Part shown: in pieces, positions 51,693 to 61,067 of the stretch
Layout: each line of letters starts with the position of its first letter
Position numbering within the stretch: position 1 is the first letter of the stretch
Source: AP-15 sp963703745
GTDB taxonomy: Bacteria; Pseudomonadota; Alphaproteobacteria; ATCC43930; CGMCC-115725
Direction: 5' to 3'
DNA length: 64,000 bases
NCBI GenBank assembly: GCA_963703745.1
Contig: CAVPFL010000002.1
Span: forward strand, 682,001-746,000
Notes under the pieces: model-generated
What the model was told of the DNA's origin: nothing
The model's database searches: none
The model's input: the letters and a program-made list of their open reading frames with translations, nothing else
Translations under genes and position numbers: made by a program

Positions 51693-53375
51693 ATGAGCGA
51701 ACAGAAATCGATGAACGGCGCCGAATGGTTGGCGCGGGCATTGGCCGGGACCGGCATGACGCACGTGTTCTTTGTCGAGTCGGTGCTGCGCCGTACCCTG
51801 CTCCAGCTCGCGGATTTGGGCGTGAAACCCATCCTCGCCCATTCCGAAAAGGCGGCGGCCTACATGGCCGACGGTTACGCCCGCATCGCCGGGCGGCCCG
51901 GTGTGTGCATGGCGCAATCGGTAGGGGCCGCCAACCTCGCCTCCGGGCTACAAGATCCCTACCTCGGGCATAGCCCGGTCATCGCGCTGACCGGGCGCAA
52001 GGAACCCTCCTTCCAGCACCGCAATTCCTATCAGGAGATCGCCCACGCCCCGCTCTTCGCCGCGGTGACGAAATTCTCGACCCCGGTCAATTCGACCGCC
52101 GAGCTGCCGCGCTTGTTGCGTCATGCCTGGCGCGCCGCGTTGGCAGACCCGCCCCGTCCGACCCATCTCGATTTCTGCGGGCTGCAGGGCGACGTGATCG
52201 AACTCGGCCAGACGTCGGAGCCGCCGCTGATCGACCCCGAAACGCGGCAAATCCCGGCGCACAGGCCAGTGGCGGACGCCGCCGATATCGAGCGCGCCGC
52301 AGCGGCGTTGTCCGCTGCCCGCCGCGTCGCGATCGTCGCTGGTGACGGGGCGGCCGCCTCGCAGGCAGGACCGGAAATCCTCGCTTTGGCCGAGGCGCTG
52401 GCGGCGCCAGTTGCCACCACGCTCGGGGCGCGTGGCATCATCCCGACCCGGCATCGTCTGTCGGCCGGCGTCGCCGGCAGCTATTCCGCACCGCCGGCGA
52501 ACCGCATCGTTCACAGCGCCGAGCTGGTGTTATTTGTCGGCTGCGACACCGGGGACCAAGTTACCTTGAACTGGCGGGTGCCGTCGCGTGATACCACGGT
52601 CGTGCAGATCGATGCCGATCCGGTTGAGCTCGGACGCAGTTATCCGAACACGACAGGGGTTCTAGGGGACCCGAAGGCGACATTGGCCCGGCTCAATCAG
52701 GTCATCGGGCACCCGACGCGCGACACCGGCTTTGCCGAGGAAGTCGCGCGGATCGTTGCCGATTGGCGCGCGACGACGGCGCCACTGATTGAGAGCGATA
52801 CAGCCCCACCCCGCGTCGAGCGGCTGTGCGCCGAGGTTACGCGGACATTGCCCTCAGACGGGATATTGGTAGCGGATACCGGGTATTCGGGAATCTGGAC
52901 TGGCACGATGGTCGACCTCAATGCTGCCGGGCAGACCTATTTGCGTGCGGCGGGATCGCTCGGCTGGTCGTTTCCCGCCTCGCTCGGCGCCAAATGCGCC
53001 GCGGCCGGCCGGAAGGTACTATGCTTCACCGGTGATGGCGGGTTCTATTATCACTTAGCGGAACTGGAGACGGCACGGCGCTGCGGCATAGCGGTCACGG
53101 TCGTCGTCAACAACAATTCCGGCTTTGGCCAAAACCTGACCGGTGTGCGCCGGGTCGCCGGCAATCGGCCGGGTAGTGGGGAGGAGCTGATCCGCTTTGG
53201 ACCGACTGATTTTACCGCCGTCGCCAGGAGCTTTGGTGTGCGGGGTGTGCGGGTCGAGCGCGCCGCCGAGATTGCGCCCGCCCTCGCCGAAGCCCTGCGG
53301 GCGGACGAGCCGGTAGTGGTGGACGTTGTCACCGATCTCGAACCGCGCGCGCCGGAGCCGTGGGCTCCCGCTTAG
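51693..53375 (+). CDS. Thiamine-pyrophosphate-binding enzyme (acetolactate synthase-like), cytoplasmic
   Basis: A 560-aa TPP enzyme without signal peptide. The likely catalytic Glu is in 'ILAHSEKAAAYMADGYARIA', the TPP/Mg motif is 'CFTGDGGFYYHLAEL' with 'VVVNNNSGFGQ'. The central domain 'RRVAIVAGDGAAASQ' and 'VATTLGARGIIPTRH' is conserved. GGAGGAG precedes ATG 51693. It is not closely similar to the Tat-signal enzyme at 4983, so the two are not a recent duplication. Likely 2-oxo acid carboligase or decarboxylase. Confidence 0.9.
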   Translation: MSEQKSMNGAEWLARALAGTGMTHVFFVESVLRRTLLQLADLGVKPILAHSEKAAAYMADGYARIAGRPGVCMAQSVGAANLASGLQDPYLGHSPVIALTGRKEPSFQHRNSYQEIAHAPLFAAVTKFSTPVNSTAELPRLLRHAWRAALADPPRPTHLDFCGLQGDVIELGQTSEPPLIDPETRQIPAHRPVADAADIERAAAALSAARRVAIVAGDGAAASQAGPEILALAEALAAPVATTLGARGIIPTRHRLSAGVAGSYSAPPANRIVHSAELVLFVGCDTGDQVTLNWRVPSRDTTVVQIDADPVELGRSYPNTTGVLGDPKATLARLNQVIGHPTRDTGFAEEVARIVADWRATTAPLIESDTAPPRVERLCAEVTRTLPSDGILVADTGYSGIWTGTMVDLNAAGQTYLRAAGSLGWSFPASLGAKCAAAGRKVLCFTGDGGFYYHLAELETARRCGIAVTVVVNNNSGFGQNLTGVRRVAGNRPGSGEELIRFGPTDFTAVARSFGVRGVRVERAAEIAPALAEALRADEPVVVDVVTDLEPRAPEPWAPA

Positions 53376-53429
53376 CCGTGAACGATCGCCGTTGTTGCTG
53401 CCGAAGTCGCTCTCGGCGGTGGTGGGATA

Positions 53430-55532
53430 TCAGGGGGTGATGCCGAGGCTGCGAATTTTCTCGAACAGGGGCTGGATCTGGGCGCGATAGGTTGGCGATG
53501 GCGAGCGCGACAGCCAGAGCTGCTCGAAGGCGTTGGCGGGGTATTCGGGATATTGGCCGCGGAACGAGGCGGCCAGCCGGGCGGCGGCGTCGGGGCGTTC
53601 GAGCAGGCAGAGGGCGGCCATCAGGAAGAGTTGCGCGCTGCCGTAGCTGGGATTGCGCTCCAGCGATTTCTCCAACAGGGCAGTCGCCGCATCGACGCTC
53701 CCGAGCAGCAGCTCGGCAAATCCGCCAAAGAAGAACCAGATGCTGTGCCGGCGATCGGTCGGATCCAGGCGCATGGCGCGCTCGATTGCCGGCAAGGTCT
53801 CGCTGGCGCGGCCGAGCAGGGCGGCGTTGTACCCGGCAAAGCCGTGGGCCAGCCCGAGGCTGTGATCCATTGCCAGTGCCTGGTCGAAGGCGTGGGCGGC
53901 CTCCTCCAACTGTCCGGCGGCCGAGCACAGCATCCCTTGGGTGCATTTGGCAAAGGCGTGGCCCGGGGCGAGCGCCAAGGCGATGGCGACCGCCTCGCGA
54001 CCGAGGTCGGAGGCGGCTGCGGCGGCGCGGGGATCGCCCCACCAGGGATTGCTGACCAGATACTGGCAAGTGCGCGCCAGACCGACCAGCGCCTCGACAT
54101 TGCGTGGGTCGCGCGCCAGCACAGCGAGAAACCATTGCTGGGCCTGGGCGCTCAGTTCGGCCCGCAACTCGCCCTTGAGGGTGGCCTTGGCGCGGGCTAG
54201 GCACTCGTTGATCCCGAGCTGGGCATCGGTGGCGACCGAGGCGCGGCGACTGGCCTCTTGCAGGAGTAGCACGTGCAGCTCGCGGGAGATCCGCCGGGTG
54301 ATCTTGGTCTGGATCGGGGCGAGGTCTTCAGGCCTGAATTCGTGCCGACCGGCCCAGAGGTACTCGGCCGTCGCCGCGTCGGTGATCCGCATGTTGACCC
54401 GCAACATCCCGGGACCGCTGCGCTGGGCGCTGCCGGTGACGACGTATTCGAAGCCGCGCTCGGCCTTGCCGGGGAACTGGCCCAAGATCTCCCGCTCGTC
54501 GGCGATCGGCTTGAGCGAAAGTCCGCGGCCGTGGCGCAACAGGTCGGTGACGAGGTCGTCGGTGAAGGCTTCCACGACGTACTGATGCTCGGGATCGCCC
54601 GTCAGATTGCGCAACGGCGCCACCGCTACACCGATGCTAGACAACAGACCGGGCCATGTCAGCGTAGCCGAGCCTGAGGCGGCAACCGCAGGCGGCGCCC
54701 TTCGAGCGGTGCGGTCGGGCGCGCCGTGGGCAGCGAGGCTGTCGCCCCGACTAAACCCAGGGCTGAACCCGGCACCCTCGGCCACGCCGCTGCGCGGATC
54801 GGCCTCTGCGGCAGCGCCCGAGCGCGCCATCTCGCGGGCGAGCGCCTGGGTCTCGTCATCGGGCGCAACCCCGAGCTCGCGCTTCAGGGTCTCGGCGCAG
54901 CTCTTGTACTGGCGCAGCGCCTCGCCGCGCCGCCCGGCGCGCGCATAGGCGCGCATCAGGGCGCGCTGACCAAACTCGGAGAGCGGGTCGAGCGCCACCA
55001 GCCGGCGGCCGGATTGGATCGCGGCATCGGCCTCGCCGGCGGCATCCTGCGCGGCGGTCAACCGCTGCAAGATGTCGCAAATCAGGGCAAGCGTACGGTC
55101 GCGCTCGGCCGCCAGCCATTCCTGAAAGGGCTCCGAATCGATATCGAAATCGGCCAGGAATTCACCGCGGTACAGCTCAGCCGCCCCCTGCAGCTCGGGC
55201 CGGTTCGGCGACCGCGACAGGCGCTCGAAGCGGTCGAGGTCGACGACCACGTCCTGAATTCGGCAATTGGCAAAGTCGGCGACCAGGTGGCGCGCCCCGC
55301 TCGGCCCGAGCGCCTTGCGCAGCTCCAACAGGCAATTGCGCAGGCTGTGGCGCGCCTGTTCCGACCCTTGGTACGGCCACAACAAGTCGGCCAGCCGCTC
55401 TCGACTGACTGCCTGCCCGCCCTGCGCCGCCAGATAGCCAAGCAGCGCCCGCGCCTTCTTGGGTACCTTCCCAAGCCGACAATCATCCCGTTCGATCACC
55501 AGAGGTCCAAGGACGCCGATCGACAATGCCAT
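53430..55532 (-). CDS. BTAD (SARP-like) regulator with TolB-like and TPR domains
   Basis: A 700-aa protein. Residues ~1-95 are a winged-helix-like region ('ALSIGVLGPLVIERDDCRLG', 'ARALLGYLAAQGGQAVSRER') and ~98-240 a BTAD domain ('YRGEFLADFDIDSEPFQEWL', 'LSEFGQRALMRAYARAGRRG'), as in SARP-type activators. A TolB-like module ('IGVAVAPLRNLTGDPEHQY', 'FEYVVTGSAQRSG') and TPR repeats follow. There is no NB-ARC ATPase, unlike AfsR. No transmembrane helix is obvious between domains, so it may be cytoplasmic. ATG 55532 is preceded in frame by GTG 55538. Confidence 0.85.
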   Translation of the reverse strand: MALSIGVLGPLVIERDDCRLGKVPKKARALLGYLAAQGGQAVSRERLADLLWPYQGSEQARHSLRNCLLELRKALGPSGARHLVADFANCRIQDVVVDLDRFERLSRSPNRPELQGAAELYRGEFLADFDIDSEPFQEWLAAERDRTLALICDILQRLTAAQDAAGEADAAIQSGRRLVALDPLSEFGQRALMRAYARAGRRGEALRQYKSCAETLKRELGVAPDDETQALAREMARSGAAAEADPRSGVAEGAGFSPGFSRGDSLAAHGAPDRTARRAPPAVAASGSATLTWPGLLSSIGVAVAPLRNLTGDPEHQYVVEAFTDDLVTDLLRHGRGLSLKPIADEREILGQFPGKAERGFEYVVTGSAQRSGPGMLRVNMRITDAATAEYLWAGRHEFRPEDLAPIQTKITRRISRELHVLLLQEASRRASVATDAQLGINECLARAKATLKGELRAELSAQAQQWFLAVLARDPRNVEALVGLARTCQYLVSNPWWGDPRAAAAASDLGREAVAIALALAPGHAFAKCTQGMLCSAAGQLEEAAHAFDQALAMDHSLGLAHGFAGYNAALLGRASETLPAIERAMRLDPTDRRHSIWFFFGGFAELLLGSVDAATALLEKSLERNPSYGSAQLFLMAALCLLERPDAAARLAASFRGQYPEYPANAFEQLWLSRSPSPTYRAQIQPLFEKIRSLGITP

Positions 55533-55538
55533 CGCCAC

Positions 55539-55937
55539 TGTTCCAATGCGTAGCTAACTGGAAGCCCGCCCAAGTAATGTCGACTGTCCGAATAATCGAG
55601 CTATCGGAACGTGTGCCGAACTTGGGCACTGATCAGGTAGGTCGGAGGCTTATCGGGCGAGACCGGGTCGTCTGACTGGCGCTGCTGGGACAGCAGCCGA
55701 CGGCCTTAATCGCCGACAAAGATTATGTCCAAAGCTGCTCCCTATCTTTTTGATCCTCTAAATTCTTTAATTCGACTGGTTCGCTGTGCATTCGCTGGCT
55801 TGGCACAATCGGCTCCCCCAAGCGCCGCTGAGCAGACCAACGAAAGACGTGCTAAATACACCTTTTTTTATCACACTGCTAATCAGATCATCTGTTGATT
55901 GTGTATTGTATCTGATATCCCTTTTTACGGAGAAAAT
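55539..55937 (+). other. AT-enriched intergenic region upstream of the small ORF
   Basis: Composition changes here: long T and A runs such as 'CACCTTTTTTTATCACACTG' and 'TTGATTGTGTATTGTATC' contrast with the GC-rich neighbours. No large gene is supported. It likely contains promoters for the BTAD gene and the 39-aa ORF, or DNA of foreign origin. Confidence 0.5.
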
Positions 55938-56057
55938 ATGGCAGAAATACGTCTAACCCTTTACCACCTTCTAAATGGGCGTCATAAGATCACATTCTTG
56001 CCTTGTTCTCTCCTATCTTGGCTGCTCTTTCTCATCATGCTCGTCAACACGCTTTAG
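55938..56057 (+). CDS. Possible 39-aa single-pass membrane protein
   Basis: ATG 55938 has GGAG 6 nt upstream in an AT-rich leader. The peptide starts 'AEIRLTLYHLLNGRHKITF' and ends in a hydrophobic stretch 'LSWLLFLIMLVNTL'. It is in a region of local low GC and just before the IS21 remnant. It is too short for domain assignment; real translation is not proven. Confidence 0.4.
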   Translation: MAEIRLTLYHLLNGRHKITFLPCSLLSWLLFLIMLVNTL

Positions 56058-56107
56058 CGGAGTGCCGGTTCCGGGCGATGTCGCCCATTAGGGAATGATC
56101 AAACCTA

Positions 56108-56689
56108 AAGCTCTTGCCGAGCGAACCCTATGTTCTGGCCGAGTGGCGCCTGCGTCGCGTCGGCATCGATTACCACGTCGAGCTCGACAATCACTTCTAC
56201 AGCGTGCCCTATTGCTGCCCGGGCCGAGGTCGAGGCGCGGCTGACGGCGCGCACGGTCGAGATCTTCCTGAAGGGCGAGCGCATTGCGGCGCATCTGCGC
56301 GCGAGCGGCAACGGCCGACACACTACCGTGCCGGAGCACATGCCTTCCAGTCACCGCCGCTACGCTGGTTGGACGATCGCGCGCATTCGCCAGGATGCCG
56401 CCCGTATTGGTCCGGCGACCGCCGCCTTGTGCGAGCAGATCCTTAAGCATCGGTCACACCCTAAGCAAGGCTTCCGCGCTTGTCTCGGCATTGTCCGCCT
56501 GGTGCGACCGTTTGGCGCCGCGCGTCTGGACGCTGCCTGCGCCCGGGCGATCGACATCGGCACGCTCGGCTGTCGCTCCGTGTGGTCGATCCTCGACCAC
56601 ACGCTCGATCGGCACGACGCCCCAAACCGGCCGCCGATAGCGCGCCGATCCTGCACGCCGACATCCGCGGCCCGCGCTACTACCATTAG
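56108..56689 (+). pseudogene. istA: IS21-family istA transposase remnant (3' third, two frameshifts)
   Basis: Three consecutive frames together spell the C-terminal part of an IstA transposase: 'YVLAEWRLRRVGIDYHVELD' and 'FYSVPY', then 'VEARLTARTVEIFLKGERIA' and 'PEHMPSSHRRYAGWT', 'PKQGFRACLGIVRLVRPFGA', ending 'APILHADIRGPRYYH' at TAG 56687. Frameshifts lie near 56212 and 56615. The catalytic DDE N-terminal part is missing, so it is inactive. Confidence 0.85.
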
Positions 56690-56700
56690 GAGAGGACATC

Positions 56701-56812
56701 GTGCTCAACCACCCGACCCGCGATCAGCTGCACCAACTCGGCCTCATCGGCATGGCTCGGGCTTTCGCCGAGCTCGAAGCAGACACCGAGGCCGCCCCGC
56801 TCGCATGGGCGA
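56701..56812 (+). pseudogene. istB: IS21 istB helper ATPase remnant (5' end only)
   Basis: GTG 56701, 11 bp after istA, opens 'LNHPTRDQLHQLGLIGMARA' and 'FAELEADTEAAPL', the typical IstB N-terminus. Homology fades after about 37 codons; no Walker motifs remain. The sequence then runs into the IS630-type element. Confidence 0.75.
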
Positions 56813-56947
56813 CTTCGTCGGAATCCGCAAGGAGCCGCTCAAATTACAGATCGGGTGCCGGGCGCCTCGTCCGACGCAACTCAAGACGTGCATAGCAGCG
56901 ACCACTGCAGAGCCAAGTTGCATCGATATGCTGCGAGAACGCTTCGC

Positions 56948-58108
56948 TAGTGCACTGGCTCAAACAGATGGTACAGGGAGGCGCTCGAGTTTGGCCAGGA
57001 TAGCGTCGGCGGATTTGGTCCAGACGAACGGTTTGGCATTGGTATTGTGCTCGGCGAGATAAGCGTTGATGGCGGTCTGCAGGTCGGCGATCGAACGAAA
57101 GACGCCGCGGCGGATGCGTTGACGGGTCATTTTGGAAAAGAAGTTCTCGACCGCGTTGAGCCAGGAGGCCGAGGTCGGGGTGAAGTGGAAGGTCCAGCGC
57201 GGATGGCGCGACAGCCAGGCCAGCACTTTGGGATGCTTGTGGGTGGCGTAGTTGTCGAGCACCGTGTGGATCAGTTTGCCGGCCGGGACCTCGCGCTCGA
57301 CGGCATTGAGGAAGCGGATGAACTCGCTGTGGCGGTGGCGCTGCATACAGCGGCCGATCACCGTCCCGTCGAGCACGCTGAGGGCAGCAAACAGGGTGGT
57401 CGTGCCATGCCGCTTGTAGTCGTGCGTCATGGTCTGGCAGCGCCCAGGCTTGATCGGCAGTCCGGGTTGGGTGCGATCGAGTGCTTGGATCTGGCTCTTT
57501 TCGTCGAGCGAGAGGACTACGGCATGCGCCGGGGGATCGACATAGAGGCCGACGATGTCGGTCAGCTTGGCGGCAAAGCTGGGATCGCGCGAGCGCTTGA
57601 AGGTGCGCAGGCGGTGCGGCTGCAGTTTGTGCGCCCGCCAGATGCGCTGCACCGAACTCGGCGAGAGGCCGGTTGTCTTGGCCATCGCTCGGCCGGTCCA
57701 GTGGGTCGCCTGGTGCGGCGGTTCCGTACACGTCAGCGCCACTACCTGGGCCGTCGTTTCCGCCGCGATCGGCGCCTTGCCGGGCTTGCGGGTCTTGTCG
57801 CGCAGCAGACCCTCAACCCCGGTCTCGGCAAACCGTTGTTGCCACCGCCACACTGTCGGCCGACTGACGCCGATGCTGTGCGCCACCCACTGCGCCGAGT
57901 GTCGATCCGCCGAGGCGAGCACGATGCGCGCCCGTTCGATGTGCTTGCGCGGCCGGTTGCGGTCGGCCACGATCGCCGCCAACTGCTCGCGCTCCGCAGT
58001 GTTGAGAACCACGCATACCCCTTGAGCCATCGCCCGATCCCCCAAGCAATGGCCCAGTATCGCAGATCCTAACGCTCTCGTGAATCCTCTGAATGGTGCA
58101 AAGCACTA
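56948..58108. mobile_element. IS630-family insertion sequence with TA target duplication
   Basis: An ~1.16-kb element carrying one transposase gene. Both ends show CTAGTGC (inverted at the right end: GCACTAG), with imperfect continuation (CTAGTGC..TG..CA..CAGA). Flanking TA dinucleotides at 56948-56949 and 58107-58108 fit the TA duplication made by IS630/Tc1 elements. Ends were read by eye, so boundaries are good to a few bases. Confidence 0.7.
56960..58030 (-). CDS. IS630-family DDE transposase
   Basis: A 356-aa transposase, apparently intact. The N-terminal helix-turn-helix is 'VAHSIGVSRPTVWRWQQRFA', followed by a second HTH with 'AKTTGLSPSSVQRIWRAHKL'. The DDE triad is in 'VVLSLDEKSQIQALDR', 'IHTVLDNYATHKHPKV' and 'SWLNAVENFFSKM'. 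ATG 58030 is preferred to the TTG five codons upstream. No frameshift is seen, unlike the neighbouring IS21. Confidence 0.92.
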   Translation of the reverse strand: MAQGVCVVLNTAEREQLAAIVADRNRPRKHIERARIVLASADRHSAQWVAHSIGVSRPTVWRWQQRFAETGVEGLLRDKTRKPGKAPIAAETTAQVVALTCTEPPHQATHWTGRAMAKTTGLSPSSVQRIWRAHKLQPHRLRTFKRSRDPSFAAKLTDIVGLYVDPPAHAVVLSLDEKSQIQALDRTQPGLPIKPGRCQTMTHDYKRHGTTTLFAALSVLDGTVIGRCMQRHRHSEFIRFLNAVEREVPAGKLIHTVLDNYATHKHPKVLAWLSRHPRWTFHFTPTSASWLNAVENFFSKMTRQRIRRGVFRSIADLQTAINAYLAEHNTNAKPFVWTKSADAILAKLERLPVPSV

Positions 58109-58182
58109 GTGGGATAGCAGAAAAGCCCATAAAATATAAACTTCCTTTTTGACATCTTCGAAGACGTGATATTGACGTTCCT

Positions 58183-58209
58183 TTGACACTATAGGGTTAA
58201 AATTATAGT
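58183..58209 (+). promoter_or_regulatory. Candidate sigma-70-type promoter for the hybrid kinase
   Basis: TTGACA at 58183-58188 and TATAGT at 58204-58209, with a 15-bp spacer, in an AT-rich stretch 112 bp before the kinase ATG. The spacer is shorter than optimal, so this is tentative. Confidence 0.3.
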
Positions 58210-58320
58210 TGCACACACAGGTGGCGATCCCGGCAGCGGATAAGGTTTGTTTGCCTATTCGAGAAATCACTGACTGAAATCGGCAGACCTGTCCTTGCTT
58301 CTCAATAATAATGTGGTATT

Positions 58321-60183
58321 ATGAAAAATCATCATTGGGCGCCAGCGAAACCGAGATCGGATGACTTCAATAATGAAATTTATGTTTCCCAAATAGACAC
58401 TTTATATAAACAAATACCTATAGTCTTGTCAGTAAATGTAGTGAATTCTTCTTTAGTAGCAGTGGTGCTGGCGTCTTATATGGGGCAGGCACTGTGGTTG
58501 ATTTTTCTCGCGTTGACGTTGCTTTTGACAGTGGTACGCATGATTGGTTGGAAAGTTTACTGGTCCCGCGCGGCGGCAGCTCGATCGACACCGAGATGGG
58601 CGATTATCGCAACGATGGGATCTGGATTATCAGGATTAATTTGGGGCACAGGCAGTGCCTTGTTGCTCCCCGATAGTCTAGTTGAGCAAACCTTTGTTGC
58701 ATTTGTGATTGGTGGAATGTGCGTCGCCTCTCTAGTCTCGTTTTCGTTCTATCTTCCGGCCTTTATAGCCTACGTCTTTCCGGCCTCGCTGCCGTTGGCG
58801 GGCCGATTTTTCCTCGATGGTTGGCCGGTCCACGGCGATATGATGGTGGTCTTTGCGCTGGCGATAACGCTAGCAGCGTACAAATCTAGCCACGGCTTCG
58901 CGGTCGGCTTGCGGCTGAATTTTAATCTGATCGAGAGAACGAAGGAGTTGAGTGCCGCAAATACAAGACTCGAGGCGGAAATCGCACAACGGCGGGTCGC
59001 AGAAGATAGGCTGCGCCAAGCGCACAAGATGGAAGCCATCGGCCAGTTGACCGGCGGCATCGCACACGACTTCAATAATCTTCTGACTGCGATTGTCGGG
59101 CATTTGGAAATGGCCGAGCCTCGGGTTGTTCGCGACTTACGCACGAGCGGGTTGATCCAGGCCGCACTACGTGCGGCGGACCGCGGCGCCACACTGACTC
59201 GACATCTCCTCGCCTTCGGGCGCCGGCAGCACTTGGAACCAAGGGCGGTCGACATCGCTGCTGTGATCTACGGAGTCGAGAAGATGCTGCGACAGACCAT
59301 TGGCCCCGATATCCGACTCGTAACCCAGGTCGGATCCGATTTACCGCCAGCCTGGTCGGATCCGAACCAGCTCGAACTAGCGATCTTGAACTTGGCCTTG
59401 AACGCGCGTGATGCTATGCCCGTCGGCGGTACGCTGCAGATCGCTGCCGAGAATAGGCGAACCGAGGCCGGGTTTTCGCCACCGGGTCTATCCGCTGGCA
59501 ATTATCTTATGGTGTCGGTCTCGGATACTGGGGCCGGTATGAACCCAGAAATTTTAGCGCGTGCCTTCGAGCCCTTCTTTACGACTAAGGAAGCAGGCCG
59601 CGGCTCGGGCTTAGGATTGTCGATCGTGCACGGGTTTGCAGCCCAATCGGGCGGGTCGGTCCGGATCACCAGTTCTCCAGGCAATGGGACGAGTGTCGAT
59701 TTGTGGCTACCCCGAGCCGAAGGTGACTTGATCAAATGCGGCGATCCGGAACCGGAGGCATCCATTAGCGAGCCGGACCAATCACGAATCCTTGTTTGCG
59801 ATGACGATGCGGATGTGCGGGCGGTCGTGGGAGCGTTTTTGATCGACAGCGGTTATGTCGTCTGGGAAGCAGCAAATCCGTTTCTTGCCTTCGAGATCCT
59901 TGAGAGAGAGTGGCCGATAGACCTATTGATTGCCGATTACTCGATGCCCGGAATGAATGGTCTTGCCGTAATCGATCGCGCCCAAACCCACTACCATGGA
60001 CTGCGAGTGCTGCTCATGTCGGGGCACGCCGATATGCTGCAGGCCGGTAGGGTATCCGGCATTCCATTGTTGGCAAAGCCGTTTAAGGTTGCCGAGTTGA
60101 AAAGGCGGATCACGCAAGTGTTGCAGGCGCCGTTGTCTGACGCCTGCAACGCCAAACCGAAATCTCATCTCTTGCCTGTTTGA
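58321..60183 (+). CDS. Hybrid sensor histidine kinase / response regulator
   Basis: A 620-aa membrane kinase. The first ~195 residues hold about six helices ('LSVNVVNSSLVAVVLASYMG', 'ALWLIFLALTLLLTVV'), a coiled-coil follows ('LSAANTRLEAEIAQRR'), then the H-box 'IGQLTGGIAHDFNNLLTAI', N-box 'LNLALNARDAMP', G1 'VSDTGAGM', F 'PFFTTKEAGRGSGLGLS'. A C-terminal receiver ('RILVCDDDADVRAVV', phosphoacceptor in 'LLIADYSMPGM', 'LLAKPFKV') would take the phosphate. The 'HDFNNLL' box is of the HisKA type common in alphaproteobacteria. The 5' end is AT-rich. Confidence 0.93.
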   Translation: MKNHHWAPAKPRSDDFNNEIYVSQIDTLYKQIPIVLSVNVVNSSLVAVVLASYMGQALWLIFLALTLLLTVVRMIGWKVYWSRAAAARSTPRWAIIATMGSGLSGLIWGTGSALLLPDSLVEQTFVAFVIGGMCVASLVSFSFYLPAFIAYVFPASLPLAGRFFLDGWPVHGDMMVVFALAITLAAYKSSHGFAVGLRLNFNLIERTKELSAANTRLEAEIAQRRVAEDRLRQAHKMEAIGQLTGGIAHDFNNLLTAIVGHLEMAEPRVVRDLRTSGLIQAALRAADRGATLTRHLLAFGRRQHLEPRAVDIAAVIYGVEKMLRQTIGPDIRLVTQVGSDLPPAWSDPNQLELAILNLALNARDAMPVGGTLQIAAENRRTEAGFSPPGLSAGNYLMVSVSDTGAGMNPEILARAFEPFFTTKEAGRGSGLGLSIVHGFAAQSGGSVRITSSPGNGTSVDLWLPRAEGDLIKCGDPEPEASISEPDQSRILVCDDDADVRAVVGAFLIDSGYVVWEAANPFLAFEILEREWPIDLLIADYSMPGMNGLAVIDRAQTHYHGLRVLLMSGHADMLQAGRVSGIPLLAKPFKVAELKRRITQVLQAPLSDACNAKPKSHLLPV

Positions 60184-60197
60184 AGCTGGAGAGACAG

Positions 60198-60246
60198 AGC
60201 GAGCATAGGAAAAATCCGGCCGCCCTTGCGGCCTTTCCCGCTCGCT
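60198..60246 (+). terminator. Strong stem-loop after the hybrid kinase gene (probable terminator)
   Basis: Nested stems: outer AGCGAGC/GCTCGCT, middle GGAAA/TTTCC, inner GGCCGC-CCTT-GCGGCC, starting 15 bp after the kinase stop. Short A and T tracts inside the stem could support termination in either direction. Confidence 0.6.
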
Positions 60247-60533
60247 AACCAGGCGCATACCAATTTCCGCCAACTTTTTACAGCACGGCTGGAGGAATAT
60301 CTCCGAGAGGTCCGGGTTTCAGTAACCGGCCTCGATTTCGGCCCGGGCCTGCGCGGTCCTGCACTCCCGTATGGATCCCCATTTTTACCCTTTTTTTGCA
60401 AGTGACACCGTAACTTCGTCGCGATGTCCCGCTCCGGGTCGAGTCGATGGATTGCAAAAGCTACTGGCCTTCGCAACGAATGCGTGATCAGCGACAATTT
60501 ACGACCAGCGCTCGGATCATACGCTGCAGGCGA

Positions 60534-60815
60534 ATGCTGGCGGGAGCTCGTTCGATTCTTTGGACACTATTTATTGCGCTTCAGATTGCTGACGTCGTCA
60601 CCACTAATTACGCTCTGGCTGTTCCGGGCAACTGGGAGGCTAATCCAATAATGCACTTAGCCCAGACTCACTTAGGCTCTGCCTGGTGGCTGCCCAAAGT
60701 CGCGGCTGTAGGGTTCGCGGCTATAGCGGTTCGGAAAATGTTGCAATCGTGGCCAATTGTCTTTGCTGTGTCCTATTACATAATGATCGTATCGGTCAAC
60801 ATAGCTTGTCTGTGA
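60534..60815 (+). CDS. DUF5658-like small membrane protein
   Basis: A ~93-aa protein with three predicted helices. The family-like pattern is 'LFIALQIADVVTTNYAL' followed by 'WEANPIM' and 'WWLPKVAAVGFAAIAV'. The start is uncertain: ATG 60534 begins just before the first helix, but the frame is open back to 60447. Function unknown. Confidence 0.65.
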   Translation: MLAGARSILWTLFIALQIADVVTTNYALAVPGNWEANPIMHLAQTHLGSAWWLPKVAAVGFAAIAVRKMLQSWPIVFAVSYYIMIVSVNIACL

Positions 60816-61067
60816 CCGTTCGCCTCGACTTGGGCTGAACGCAGGAGAGATCAGCCTCGCGGCCAGTGATCAATAAACTCCTGGAGTTATCCGGGCGCCG
60901 CCCGGAGTGTGGTTAAAAATGAAGGTGGCGTAGGCAATTGCGTCATCAAATCGTAAGCCGACGATTTCGGCGCCCTGATTAGAGAACAAATCTGCCATAA
61001 GTCGGAGGCGCGGCCGAGTTTTCGCCAAGTATCCTGGTTCGTAAGCGATCTAGCTCGGCAATGACCC

